From positions 1 through 52,175 of IMG/VR virus record IMGVR_UViG_3300028840_000942: a stretch of 52,175 bases of DNA; one strand, given 5' to 3'. The notes under the pieces are model-generated. The model saw only the letters and a list, made by a program, of their open reading frames with translations. It was not told the DNA's origin and did no database searches. The translations under genes were made by a program, and so were the position numbers. This document shows positions 27,222 to 36,274 of this stretch, one piece after another; the first letter of the stretch is position 1; every line of letters begins with the position of its first letter. The stretch comes from a virus.

Positions 27222-29965
27222 AACGCCTAGTCTTTTGTTTATTCCTGTTTTTACTTGGGTCATTTCTGTATGCTGATACCCATACTGCTGCGAGTCTGTC
27301 ACAATCAGATATTCAGGCTGCCATAGATGCCGCTGATGAGGGGGATTCGGTTCAACTGCCTGCGGGTACGTATTCCTCATTTAATGGTACAGTTACCATA
27401 AATGTTGCCAACCTGACAATCTATGGGCAGGGTAGTAGCTCTACAATCATCCAATCCAACACAGTACAAAATCAGAATGCTCCATTGTTTCTCATCGCTG
27501 CTGATGATGTGGAGATGAAGGATTTCCAGATAGATGGCTACCCTGTGGCTAGTGGCGTAGGGTGGGGTGTCAATATCAAAATAGAAGGTGGCACAAATTT
27601 TGACATCCACGACATGATAATTACGGATAATGATTTTGCGGGTATCTACGTGAAGGAATATCCCTGTGATGGGGTTATCTGGAACTGCACTATTACTGAC
27701 ATAGACTGTAACGGACTGGGTTATGGTGTCGCCCATTATGCTGAAGCATCTGGAGAATCTAGTGCTGCGGGAACGCAAGGTAATTTATCTCGAAGTGATG
27801 CCCTGGTTTTAGGTACGTCTGATGGTGTCTATATTGAGGATTGCACATTCACCAACTGTCGGCATTTTGTAACAGCACAGGCAGGCGGTAGGTATATCTT
27901 ACGCTACTGTACGCTAAATGCAAACTGGTCTATTGGCTCTATACAGGGGTTGGACACACATGGTCCTGACGAGTATGGGCGAGGCGGTAGGAAAATTGAG
28001 ATTTATGAGAATACCTATATCCGTACTGATGGTGGTAACGATTATTTCTTTATACTCTCGTCTGGTAGCGGTGTCATCTATAATAATACCATTACAGGGT
28101 TAGAGGCTGATTACCGATTTGGGTATATCTCCCATCCGTGCTGTACGGCCAATGATTGTTTAGATGCCTTCACCATCCGGTACACAGGGGCAGAGGCAAC
28201 CACTCTGACAATCTCTGGCAGTACCATGACCATAGATTGTACCAACGATACCTACGACCATACCATTGATTTATCTAATGCCAGTTATGACACATTCGCT
28301 GAATTAGTGGCGGCTATCAACGGGTATGATAATTACACCTGCACGATAACACATGAGAGGAATCAGCATCATGCTTCTACAGAATTATCCGCCATATCTG
28401 GTCAGGATATTCAATCGGCTAATTATATAGTCACGCATGACCAGCCTCTCAGGGATGAACTGGATGCCCTATATATCTGGGGTAATAAAGTTAATGGGGA
28501 ATCACACAATACTCCTCGACAGGTGAGTGCCTGTAATGATGAAGACGGCAATCCCTATTGGACGGTAAATGTTGAGTGGTTTGAATCAGAGATGCCACTT
28601 TACACGGCTTATACTTATCCACACCCAGCCAGAGAGTCTAGCCCTGCTGATACAGGATTTACATGGACTTCAGCAGATGATTCCAATAGTGCTGTAACAT
28701 CCATAAAGAACCAGTTTACGGAATCACCTCCAGGCGGTACGGAATGTAACGTCTGTTGGGCGTTTGCTACAGTAGCTTGTTTCGAGTCTGCTCTTATGCT
28801 TCCGAGTAGCGGTAGCGTTGGAGATCCTGGTAACACCATTGACTTGGCAGAGCAATTCCTTAAAGAGTGTCGCCAAGATGGATATGATGGGTGTAACAAC
28901 GGAACCATCCATCTGGGGTTTGGCATTATGAGTACACAGGGTATTGTGTTGGAGAGTTGCGAAGCCTTTACATTTACTGATGATGCTTGCAATGCAGGTA
29001 GTTGTTCTCCGCAATATCTATTGACGGGGTACAGGTATGGTGGTACTACGCCAGCGGCTATTAAGCAGAGTCTCTATGATTATGGTCCGATGGTTACGGA
29101 TATGGATGCTTCTTTTGACCTTGATGGGACCGCTCCGTTTGATACTTCGGATTTCATTTATAACTATGACGGTACTTGTGTCGCTTATCATAATGAAACA
29201 GAGAGTACGAACCATACAGTTCTGATTGTGGGGTATGGTGATAGTCCCAGAGATAGGTGTTCTAGTGGTTCTAGTACAGACTACTGGATAGTTAAAAACA
29301 GTTTTGGAACCAGTTGGGGGTCTAGCGGATATTTTTACATGGATGCGTATAGAAGTGGAGGCACAAACCACGATGCCAATGTAGGCTCTGGGGCATGGTA
29401 CATCAGTAATTGGGAAACATGGGATTCCAGCCGTGTTATCAATTATTATGATGAGAGTGGTTGGGGCACACAGATAGGCGGGGCGACTACTTATTATGGG
29501 TTATGCAAATACACGGCATCTCAGCATCAGTCGGTGGATGCTGTTATGTTCTATGCGCCTAATGGTGAGTCCTGCACCTACACCATTTATATTTACGACT
29601 CATTTGATGGTACGGACCTGGGGAGTGAGTTAACCTCTCAGAGTTCTACCATATCGAATGCGGGGCTTTATACGATTTATTTGGATTCCCCGCAGAATTT
29701 CAATAAAGATGACCAGATTGTAGTGGTTCTCAAGATGGTCTATTCCACATATACCACACCAATAGCGATAGATGATGACACCACATCCAACGAATCAGGC
29801 AAATGCTATGTGAGTGCTACGGGGGCTTCTGGAACATGGACTGATGTTGGCAGTTCCAATTCGGCAGATGTTTGTTTACGGACATTGGGTGAGAGTCAGG
29901 GCGCTGTCATTATAGGTGGTACACAGAGCATCAAGGGAACGGTAATTATCAAGGAAGAAAAATGA
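27218..29965 (+). CDS. Secreted beta-helix / papain-family (C1A) protease / lectin-like protein
   Basis: 915 residues; start overlaps the previous stop by 4 bases. Residues 1-19 are a signal peptide (MKRLVFCLFLFLLGSFLYA). Residues 25-400 form a right-handed beta-helix (SQSDIQAAIDAADEGDSVQLPAGTY). Residues about 480-720 are a papain-type peptidase: KNQ499, catalytic C513 in CNVCWAF, GCNNG (558-562), H666 in TNHTVLIVGYG and N694 in YWIVKNSFGTSWG, so the Cys-His-Asn triad is intact. Residues about 740-890 (YYDESGWGTQIG, VDAVMFYA, YTIYIYDS, GLYTIYL) resemble the lectin-like domain that often follows C1 peptidases in surface proteins. An eight-residue insertion separates KNQ from the active Cys. 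Probably digests or binds host or competitor surface protein. Confidence 0.8.
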   Translation: MKRLVFCLFLFLLGSFLYADTHTAASLSQSDIQAAIDAADEGDSVQLPAGTYSSFNGTVTINVANLTIYGQGSSSTIIQSNTVQNQNAPLFLIAADDVEMKDFQIDGYPVASGVGWGVNIKIEGGTNFDIHDMIITDNDFAGIYVKEYPCDGVIWNCTITDIDCNGLGYGVAHYAEASGESSAAGTQGNLSRSDALVLGTSDGVYIEDCTFTNCRHFVTAQAGGRYILRYCTLNANWSIGSIQGLDTHGPDEYGRGGRKIEIYENTYIRTDGGNDYFFILSSGSGVIYNNTITGLEADYRFGYISHPCCTANDCLDAFTIRYTGAEATTLTISGSTMTIDCTNDTYDHTIDLSNASYDTFAELVAAINGYDNYTCTITHERNQHHASTELSAISGQDIQSANYIVTHDQPLRDELDALYIWGNKVNGESHNTPRQVSACNDEDGNPYWTVNVEWFESEMPLYTAYTYPHPARESSPADTGFTWTSADDSNSAVTSIKNQFTESPPGGTECNVCWAFATVACFESALMLPSSGSVGDPGNTIDLAEQFLKECRQDGYDGCNNGTIHLGFGIMSTQGIVLESCEAFTFTDDACNAGSCSPQYLLTGYRYGGTTPAAIKQSLYDYGPMVTDMDASFDLDGTAPFDTSDFIYNYDGTCVAYHNETESTNHTVLIVGYGDSPRDRCSSGSSTDYWIVKNSFGTSWGSSGYFYMDAYRSGGTNHDANVGSGAWYISNWETWDSSRVINYYDESGWGTQIGGATTYYGLCKYTASQHQSVDAVMFYAPNGESCTYTIYIYDSFDGTDLGSELTSQSSTISNAGLYTIYLDSPQNFNKDDQIVVVLKMVYSTYTTPIAIDDDTTSNESGKCYVSATGASGTWTDVGSSNSADVCLRTLGESQGAVIIGGTQSIKGTVIIKEEK

Positions 29966-30135
29966 CAATCTTGGACACAAGCACACCGCTGAAAATCAAG
30001 CACATTATCATTGTTTTCATCGCCGCCAGCGTTATATTTTTTGGGTATTCAATGTATAAACAGGTAAAACTCAATCAAAACAATATTGAGGTCATGGTTG
30101 AGTTTCTACAAAAGGCGAGTCAGCCACAGAAATGA
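29962..30135 (+). CDS. Single-pass membrane protein, 57 aa
   Basis: ATG 29962 overlaps the stop of the protease gene (ATGA); TGA 30133-30135 overlaps the next ATG. One hydrophobic helix (HIIIVFIAASVIFFGYSMY) followed by a charged helix. The close coupling to the papain-like gene suggests a partner in its membrane retention or export; function unknown. Confidence 0.6.
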   Translation: MTILDTSTPLKIKHIIIVFIAASVIFFGYSMYKQVKLNQNNIEVMVEFLQKASQPQK

Positions 30136-30797
30136 AACTAGGCGACCCTCCCAAGACTCACGAAAACCTTGATGAGAAGTGGTATGAGTGTTACCTGTGC
30201 GGGGGTGCCCATACCGCTGCTACTGATTTATTGACGAATGGTGATTTTACCTCTGCCACCACAGGGTGGACAGCAGGGAACTCAGCATCCCTCAGTAGCA
30301 CAACAGGCGGCACATTCAGTAGCAACTGCCTGACTATTACTGAGGCGGGGGTAGATACTCCGCAGGCTTACCAGACGGTAACGGTGGTAGCGGAAACTGG
30401 GCATAAGATAGATTATTGGGAAAAGCGTGGTACCGCATATAAGTACCGAGTGCGTGTTTATGACGCTACCAATGGGGCGGACATAACCTCTACAGCGTGG
30501 AAAGACGGGAGTGAAGACTGGGCAGGACATACAATCCGTTTTGTTACTCCGGCATCCTGCGTGAGTGCAACCGTGTACTTAGAACATAATGGAATCTCTG
30601 GGGATACTACCACGTTCCAGTTTGACAGAGTTTACCTGTACGGCGACCACGGAGAATCAGCGCCCCAGTATCCAGAATCCATGACGATACTGGCGACTGA
30701 AGACGGGCATAGGTACTGCCTGGACCATTACCATTGGCGATTCCACCATAAAGCCATAGATGATACGGAAATAGAAATTTCAGACGATTTGGAGTGA
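30132..30797 (+). CDS. Galactose-binding-like (CBM-type) virion protein, 221 aa
   Basis: N-terminal YECYLCGG and C-terminal HRYCLDHYHW could together bind zinc. Between them, LLTNGDFTSATTGWTAGNSASLSS...YQTVTV...YRVRVYDATNGADI...FDRVYLYGD is the pattern of a jelly-roll CBM (family 4/9-like) fold. Probably a carbohydrate-binding appendage; it lies between the exported cassette and the GroES-like gene. Confidence 0.65.
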   Translation: MKLGDPPKTHENLDEKWYECYLCGGAHTAATDLLTNGDFTSATTGWTAGNSASLSSTTGGTFSSNCLTITEAGVDTPQAYQTVTVVAETGHKIDYWEKRGTAYKYRVRVYDATNGADITSTAWKDGSEDWAGHTIRFVTPASCVSATVYLEHNGISGDTTTFQFDRVYLYGDHGESAPQYPESMTILATEDGHRYCLDHYHWRFHHKAIDDTEIEISDDLE

Positions 30798-30800
30798 TAA

Positions 30801-31136
30801 GTGAAGTTACCTGAAGAAGAGAAAGTAGAGCAGTTAGAGCCTGAAGATTTAAAGTTACGCCCGGTTGATAAGTATTTATTTGTTGAGTTAGACCCGAAAC
30901 ATGAGAAGGCGGGGGAGATTTGGTTATCTCAGAAACAAAATCAACCTACAAGGGTTGCGACAATTAAGGCTATCGGTCCCAATGTGGATGTTGACAGATA
31001 CAAGTACAAAGTCGGGGATAAGATAGTCATTGATTTTTGGGCGGGGCATAACATAAGACTGCCCAAGTATAAGATATTTGAAGGAACCCACAAAATGGTA
31101 CCAGAGAATGAGATATGGTCCTTCATAGACGAATAG
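30801..31136 (+). CDS. GroES-like co-chaperonin
   Basis: 111 residues matching the Cpn10 layout: LRPVDKYLFVELDPKHEKAGEIWLSQKQNQPTR as first strands and a mobile-loop-like segment, VATIKAIGPN as the VvavGpG strand, YKVGDKIVIDFWAGHNIR as the KvGDxVly strand, ending VPENEIWSFID like the C-terminal strand. Phage co-chaperonins (T4 gp31 type) adapt host GroEL to fold the capsid protein. Here the gene sits with the tail genes. An extra acidic N-terminus of about 18 residues is present. Confidence 0.8.
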   Translation: MKLPEEEKVEQLEPEDLKLRPVDKYLFVELDPKHEKAGEIWLSQKQNQPTRVATIKAIGPNVDVDRYKYKVGDKIVIDFWAGHNIRLPKYKIFEGTHKMVPENEIWSFIDE

Positions 31137-31146
31137 GGGGATAGAT

Positions 31147-31818
31147 GTGGGTGTTAAGACATTCGCCGTTTTTAAAACGGATTTACTGTTAGAACTCGGT
31201 CAGCGGGACGACCTAGATTCATACACAGGCGGATTCGTTAATGCCGCCTATATGAAGATTTGCACTCAGGATAGATTCTGGGGACTCCGCAAGTCTTTCA
31301 ATTTCCCCGAATTGGATGCTAGTGATACATCTCAGGCAACAACCGATGGTACGGCTTATGTTGATGTGCCGTCTGATGCCTTATTGATATACACCGTTTT
31401 TGATGAAACGAATAACACTAAATTAAAGAATATCAGTAAGCGGAGATACTGGAGTTATGACGATAGGGATACCGCTACCGCAGAGGGGGAACCTACGGAA
31501 TGGGTAAGGATAGGGGATTACATCTATTTATACCCGACTCCTGATGATGAGTACGACTTGGATATTCTTTACCGGAAACGCCCCACTCTTTTGACGGGTA
31601 CGGGTGCAACGGTACTCGGTGATGAATGGGATGAGATTATCCTTCAGACGGCGGTAATCATCGCCCACATGAAACTGGGGGAGTTTGATAAAGCGGAAGC
31701 CAAGAAAGCGGAATGGCTGGATGCTGTTGGTGGGTTAATCGGCATCTATGACCAGGAAGAGTTGGACAGGAAAGATATACGTAGTTTGAACTACGGGTAC
31801 AAGAATCGTAAATACTAA
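31147..31818 (+). CDS. Tail tubular protein A-like (adaptor)
   Basis: 223 residues, GTG start after AGGGGGATAGAT. Begins VKTFAVFKTDLLLELGQRDDLDSYTGGFVNAAYMKIC and has SDALLIYTVFDE...RRYWSYDDRD...PTEWVRIGDYIYLYPTPDDEYDLDILYRKRP, the gp11/tail tubular A pattern. It joins portal to nozzle in podoviruses. The stop overlaps the start of the tail tubular B-like gene by one base. Confidence 0.75.
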   Translation: MGVKTFAVFKTDLLLELGQRDDLDSYTGGFVNAAYMKICTQDRFWGLRKSFNFPELDASDTSQATTDGTAYVDVPSDALLIYTVFDETNNTKLKNISKRRYWSYDDRDTATAEGEPTEWVRIGDYIYLYPTPDDEYDLDILYRKRPTLLTGTGATVLGDEWDEIILQTAVIIAHMKLGEFDKAEAKKAEWLDAVGGLIGIYDQEELDRKDIRSLNYGYKNRKY

Positions 31819-33590
31819 TGCCTAGACGAAAGTATGTTATCCGCCCGATAGGGGCAAGTGTAGATGAAAGTGTTGACCCCTTTCTGTTGCCTGCGGGTTA
31901 TGGTGCGTGGGGTACTGAGAATATCAAGATTGACCGCCATGTAGCTAAGAAGCGGTGGGGGTACACTCAGGATAGAAGTGCTGGGTTTGTTTATGGTATT
32001 GCCGATTTTAACCTAAAAGATGGCACGACATACAATCTGTTTTTTAACCTGTATGACCTTTGTTGTCGCAAGACAGGTGGTAGTGAAACCTATTCGTACA
32101 TTACAGAAACCTTAAACTACGATGCTAAAATTGACTCTATTACGGATGCCGCCAATTCTGTAGTTACCTTCAAGGCAGGCACCACTATCCAGAGTGATGG
32201 AGCAGCGGCAGGTGATGCATTTATTTTAGATGATGACCACACCCCCAATGCGGAAGACGATACGGCATGGTTGGCTATTAAGACGGTTGATGGCGAAACT
32301 CAGTGTACCTTAGATGGGAACTATGCAACTAACGGCACGACTGGCTCATGGACCGGTTCAGAGAAGAGTGGGCTAATCCGCCAGAAATACAATTATGATG
32401 TACCTACCGATGCGGATGGGGGATGTGGGGAATACCGATGGAATTGGGCTGTTGTAGATGATAAGTTCTGTTTTACCAATCAAGGTGTAGATGTTCAATA
32501 CTGGGCAGGTACAGGGTATGCCGCCGCACTCGATTCCACTAATGCCAAAGGTGCTAAATACTGTATTGAGTACGCAGACAGATTGGTACTCGCCAATACC
32601 GAGGAAAGTGGCAACCGTTCACCTACGACTGTACGGTGGTCTAAGAATGGCGACCCTACCGACTGGACAGACTCCACAGCGGGGTCGGTAGATTTGCTGG
32701 AGAGTGAAGAGGCAATAACGGGGCTTGGTAAAGTTGGTAATGACCTAGTTGTTTTCAAGCGAAATTCTATTGTATTCGGTAGCCGTAGCGGCATATCAAC
32801 ATCACCTATTATTTTCCCACGGCAGATAGCGGGTATCGGGTGTATTGCACCTTATTCTATTGTTCATGCAATGGGTACTGTCTGGTGGGTAGGGGCTGAC
32901 AATATTTACAAGATGGTAGGCTCACAACCTGTGCCAGTAGGTGGTTTGAACTCTCAGATTAGAAATAAAATATTTGATAATTATGTTGCCGCTTCAATGG
33001 TGGGTCATACTGTCGGGGCACACAATCCTATTGAGCATGAAATTCTGTGGTCTTTTGAGCTTTCTGGTCCTGACATTATGATTGTAGCCTATGATTACAT
33101 AAATGACAATTGGAATGTCTATGACTTAGCCGACAATATGTTGTCTGGTGGGAAGTGGTATATCTCAGGGGACAGGTTCTATATCGGCGGTCATACCAAT
33201 AGTATCTGTAGAGTATTAAGTACGACCCGCAACGATAATAGTACCGCAATAGCCTCCACATGGCAGACGGGTATCACCGACTTCTCAGACCAAGACCCTG
33301 CAGCACATGGAAGATGGAAGACTGTTTATGGGGCAAGACTCATCTACCGTGATAAGACTACCAATGCGGTGTTCGTGGGTTCTATACGCCCTGATGGTGG
33401 CTCATGGACGGATGACTCTGAAACGGTTGGTACTGCCAGCGATGATGTCAAGTCGATAGACTTCCATTGGATTAAGACGGCACATACCTTTGACTTTAAA
33501 CTTTATAACAGTTCGGCTACCGCCAACTTTGAGTGGCTGTCATTAGAGATATTCTATGAACTTGGGGGAGAGTTCTTTAACGTATCATGA
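31818..33590 (+). CDS. Tail tubular protein B-like (nozzle)
   Basis: 590 residues of beta-rich sequence with the entry typical of podoviral nozzle proteins (ESVDPFLLPAGYGAWGTENIKID...KKRWGYTQDR), a middle YADRLVLANTEESG...TTVRWSKNGDPTDWT, and LVVFKRNSIVFGSRSG, IVHAMGTVWWVGADNIYKM. Forms the hexameric end of the short tail. Overlaps the next gene by 4 bases. Confidence 0.75.
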   Translation: MPRRKYVIRPIGASVDESVDPFLLPAGYGAWGTENIKIDRHVAKKRWGYTQDRSAGFVYGIADFNLKDGTTYNLFFNLYDLCCRKTGGSETYSYITETLNYDAKIDSITDAANSVVTFKAGTTIQSDGAAAGDAFILDDDHTPNAEDDTAWLAIKTVDGETQCTLDGNYATNGTTGSWTGSEKSGLIRQKYNYDVPTDADGGCGEYRWNWAVVDDKFCFTNQGVDVQYWAGTGYAAALDSTNAKGAKYCIEYADRLVLANTEESGNRSPTTVRWSKNGDPTDWTDSTAGSVDLLESEEAITGLGKVGNDLVVFKRNSIVFGSRSGISTSPIIFPRQIAGIGCIAPYSIVHAMGTVWWVGADNIYKMVGSQPVPVGGLNSQIRNKIFDNYVAASMVGHTVGAHNPIEHEILWSFELSGPDIMIVAYDYINDNWNVYDLADNMLSGGKWYISGDRFYIGGHTNSICRVLSTTRNDNSTAIASTWQTGITDFSDQDPAAHGRWKTVYGARLIYRDKTTNAVFVGSIRPDGGSWTDDSETVGTASDDVKSIDFHWIKTAHTFDFKLYNSSATANFEWLSLEIFYELGGEFFNVS

Positions 33591-34189
33591 CCATCGAGCG
33601 TGTTCGACAATTTGAGTATCCCTTCGGGATAGATGACCCGAAGATACACCGCTATCTTGAGTATCTTTACCGTGCCTTACAGGAAGAAGCGGTACAGCGG
33701 ATTGAGGACATTGAGAACGAGTTATCCCTGCATCTCAATACGACTCATCATGTACCCAAGACGCTTATTGGTGCGAGTGCTTATGCGGCTGTTGACCAAG
33801 AGAACCTTACGGATGCGACACTGACTAAAGTTACCCTTGGCACAGAAGAGTATGACTTGGGTGCTGATTTCGCAGGTAGTAAATTTACTGCCCCGATTGC
33901 CGGTTATTACCATGTATCCGGTCAGGTAAGGTTTAAAAATATTGTAGCGGATAAGCGGTATGCAGCTTGCATATATGAAGGCGGGGACACAGAAGAAGCA
34001 TTGGCAATTAGTCATACTGGGGCAGACACCAACCCGATTGCTGTGCCTGTGAGTAAGACTATTTACCTCGCTGCTAGTGAGTACGTTGAATTATACGCCG
34101 CTGTCCATTGCGGGGTAAACACGGTAGATATTGCGGGCGGCAACAAGGAAGACACATTTATGAGTGTTCATCTATTGAGTGCGGCGTAA
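33587..34189 (+). CDS. C1q/TNF-like jelly-roll tail protein, 200 aa
   Basis: N-terminal helix (KIHRYLEYLYRALQEEAVQRIEDIENEL) suited to trimerisation, followed by a beta domain FTAPIAGYYHVSGQVRF...RYAACIYEGG...ASEYVELYAAVHCG...DTFMSVHLLSA, the pattern of a C1q-like jelly roll. Probably a short tail fibre or spike. The stop overlaps the endolysin ATG. Confidence 0.7.
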   Translation: MTIERVRQFEYPFGIDDPKIHRYLEYLYRALQEEAVQRIEDIENELSLHLNTTHHVPKTLIGASAYAAVDQENLTDATLTKVTLGTEEYDLGADFAGSKFTAPIAGYYHVSGQVRFKNIVADKRYAACIYEGGDTEEALAISHTGADTNPIAVPVSKTIYLAASEYVELYAAVHCGVNTVDIAGGNKEDTFMSVHLLSAA

Positions 34190-34608
34190 TGGGTATAATT
34201 TACGTGGCTAAGTACATACTCAGGTCTGAGTACCAGTGTAAGTGCTGTGCTGGTTTACCGCCCAGTTACACAGAACCGTATGATACATCGTTTGAAACAT
34301 TGTTTGATAGTTTTGCTCTCATACGAGAGCGATGGGGTACACCCCTTAACATAACGTCAGGGTATCGGTGTCCACGGCATAACGCCTCCATAGGTGGATA
34401 CCGCCTGTCGATGCATCAGTGGGGCTTGGCTTTAGATATAGACGTAGAGGATAGTCAAGTAGCCACTTTACATAACATTATTGAAGACGTAGCTCCTGAC
34501 CTGAGAGTGGGTAGATACCCAGGCTTCATTCATATTGATGTAGCCTATTTTGTTTACCCGAAAGCCAGTGAATCATGGCAGAAGGGCTACAGATGGAGAG
34601 AAATATGA
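34189..34608 (+). CDS. Peptidase M15-type endolysin
   Basis: 139 residues; ATG 34189 overlaps the preceding TAA (TAATG). Contains ITSGYRCPRHNASIGGYRLSMHQWGLALDID and GFIHIDVAYF: zinc ligands H76, D83 and H115 of the M15A (Peptidase_M15_3) D-Ala-D-Ala-type peptidases. Cleaves peptidoglycan peptide bridges. It has an extra N-terminal YQCKCC cluster and no signal peptide. It lies far from the holin candidates, and could also be a virion-associated peptidase. Confidence 0.8.
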   Translation: MGIIYVAKYILRSEYQCKCCAGLPPSYTEPYDTSFETLFDSFALIRERWGTPLNITSGYRCPRHNASIGGYRLSMHQWGLALDIDVEDSQVATLHNIIEDVAPDLRVGRYPGFIHIDVAYFVYPKASESWQKGYRWREI

Positions 34609-35093
34609 ATTATTTAGGAGATATACCTAGTCAACGAAGACGGTTTTCTATGCCAGAGCCTCCGCAACCATCTCCACAGCCAGGACCACCTCAACCTCGC
34701 CCTATAGATGGTCCTATACCACAAGCTGGACCGCCTCGCCCTCGATGGATGGATGGGCCGATACCAAGTTCACAGCCTCGACCTCGATGGATTGATGGAC
34801 CGAGGTCATTCGCCAGTCAGTATGGTCCGCAAATTCAGCAGTTACAACAGAGATTTCCTGGTTTTGCAGGGCAGGCAAGGTCGGCATGGCAACAGATGAG
34901 GCAACAGCAGGGACCAGGATTCTGGCGGAATTACATTAACCCTAACCAGACGGCAGGGCAGAACTTCCCTGGATTCCTGAATATGTATAACCAGATGATG
35001 GGTGGACCGCCACCTCAGAGGTTTATGAATATCGCACAGAACAGAGGATGGGCACCGTCTAGTCAACCTAGACAGAGATGGATTGATAGGTAA
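34605..35093 (+). CDS. Proline-rich protein, 162 aa
   Basis: ATG 34605 overlaps the endolysin stop (ATGA). The first 75 residues are a Pro/Gln/Arg repeat with variants of PRPRWIDGPI at least four times; the C-terminus repeats QPRQRWIDR. The middle is Gln-rich helical. Starts the internal virion protein cluster; likely a disordered ejection protein. Confidence 0.6.
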   Translation: MNYLGDIPSQRRRFSMPEPPQPSPQPGPPQPRPIDGPIPQAGPPRPRWMDGPIPSSQPRPRWIDGPRSFASQYGPQIQQLQQRFPGFAGQARSAWQQMRQQQGPGFWRNYINPNQTAGQNFPGFLNMYNQMMGGPPPQRFMNIAQNRGWAPSSQPRQRWIDR

Positions 35094-35098
35094 GAACA

Positions 35099-35626
35099 AT
35101 GAAAGAAATCGACTGGGAAAGACTAAAGAATCCCCCCGAACCATTCAAGTTAGTAGTACCAGATTACAACAGCATTGAGTTTCACAAGAAGATTATCCGG
35201 TTGAAAGACCATTTACTGAACAAGTACCTGGAAACGAGTGACGAGCAACGCAATGAGCAGTATTTAGATTATGTGATTAAAGGCGGGTTCTTTGGTTGGG
35301 GTACGTCCATGTATGAGGTGGGCGACCTGGATGCCCTGGTTGGTTTCATTAATCCTATACTCGGTTTCAAGTGTGGGATGTCTTTAAATTTAATAGATAA
35401 GAAGATATGGGGAAAAGAGTTTATCCGTGCAGGGCGAAAGCTGATTGATATGTACATGGATGAGTTCGAGTTAAAGCGTATCAGTACGCAGACGGCAGAT
35501 CCGAAGATAGTGAAGGTCGCCAAGATGGTAGGCTTTAAAGAAGAAGGTGAACGCCCGATAGACTTTATGTGGAACGGTAAACTTCATCCCACGTATCTCC
35601 TCGGTCTTACGAGAGAGGAGAAATAA
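35099..35626 (+). CDS. GNAT-like acetyltransferase fold protein, 175 aa
   Basis: C-terminal half WGKEFIRAGRKLIDMYMDEFELKRISTQTADPKIVKVAKMVGFKEEGERPIDFMWNGKLHPTYLLGLTRE follows the GNAT order (helix, strand, N/D-x-vkvAkkvGFkeEGe, final strand). The acetyl-CoA loop is not canonical. GNAT-like proteins occur at this place, between tail and internal core genes, in several podoviruses. Confidence 0.7.
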   Translation: MKEIDWERLKNPPEPFKLVVPDYNSIEFHKKIIRLKDHLLNKYLETSDEQRNEQYLDYVIKGGFFGWGTSMYEVGDLDALVGFINPILGFKCGMSLNLIDKKIWGKEFIRAGRKLIDMYMDEFELKRISTQTADPKIVKVAKMVGFKEEGERPIDFMWNGKLHPTYLLGLTREEK

Positions 35627-35627
35627 T

Positions 35628-36080
35628 ATGTGTCAATGTTTCGGCGGAGAACCCGTTGATTTTGAGAATTTAAGATCGCCAGAACAACAGGCTATGATGC
35701 AGGGATTGTATCACATGATACTATCTGGCGGACAGCAGGGGACTACTCCATTCCCAGGGCAGTTAAACGCACCCATGACCGATATGCAGAAGATGGCAGC
35801 GAAGACTATGTCGGGTATCGGTGGCTACGGATGGGAACAGCAGAAGCCTCAGTATGAACCTGTACCCAATATGTTTAATCCTACTAATACCTGGAATTTG
35901 CCCGTCAGGGGAGATGGAGAGTCGCAGACACAAACCAATCCCATTACCCCCGCAGTTGACCCGCGTGTGATTGGGTTGATTAATGAAATACTCGGTGGCG
36001 GTGGGGGTGGCGACAGATTCCGCTATGACCCAGGCAATCACCCACGTAAAAAGGAAGACAGGAAACCCCAGCGGAAATGA
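35628..36080 (+). CDS. Internal virion protein candidate, 150 aa
   Basis: Gln/Met/Pro/Gly-rich, starts MCQCFGGEPVDFENLR, has a poly-Gly run (GGGGGGD) and a basic C-terminus (PRKKEDRKPQRK). Composition like the neighbouring ejection proteins. Overlaps the next ATG (ATGA). Confidence 0.55.
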   Translation: MCQCFGGEPVDFENLRSPEQQAMMQGLYHMILSGGQQGTTPFPGQLNAPMTDMQKMAAKTMSGIGGYGWEQQKPQYEPVPNMFNPTNTWNLPVRGDGESQTQTNPITPAVDPRVIGLINEILGGGGGGDRFRYDPGNHPRKKEDRKPQRK

Positions 36081-36274
36081 TAAAGAACCGCTTACATAAT
36101 ATAGCCCCGCACAACCCTATCCAAACACGGTATTTGAGGGGTATGCGACAGCCAAGCGGGGAATTGAAGACATCCTTTACGGATGCAGTAGAGAGGTTTG
36201 AGTTGGTAATGAAGGACTATAAGACCGTTTACGATAAGTATATGCAACCTCTCGAAGAGGTTTACCATGATTGA
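36077..36274 (+). CDS. Small helical protein, 65 aa
   Basis: MIKNRLHNIAPHNPIQTRYLRGMRQ... then a helix DAVERFELVMKDYKTVYDKYMQPLEEVY. No family recognised. Overlaps the following gene by 8 bases; likely a virion or assembly protein by location. Confidence 0.6.
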   Translation: MIKNRLHNIAPHNPIQTRYLRGMRQPSGELKTSFTDAVERFELVMKDYKTVYDKYMQPLEEVYHD

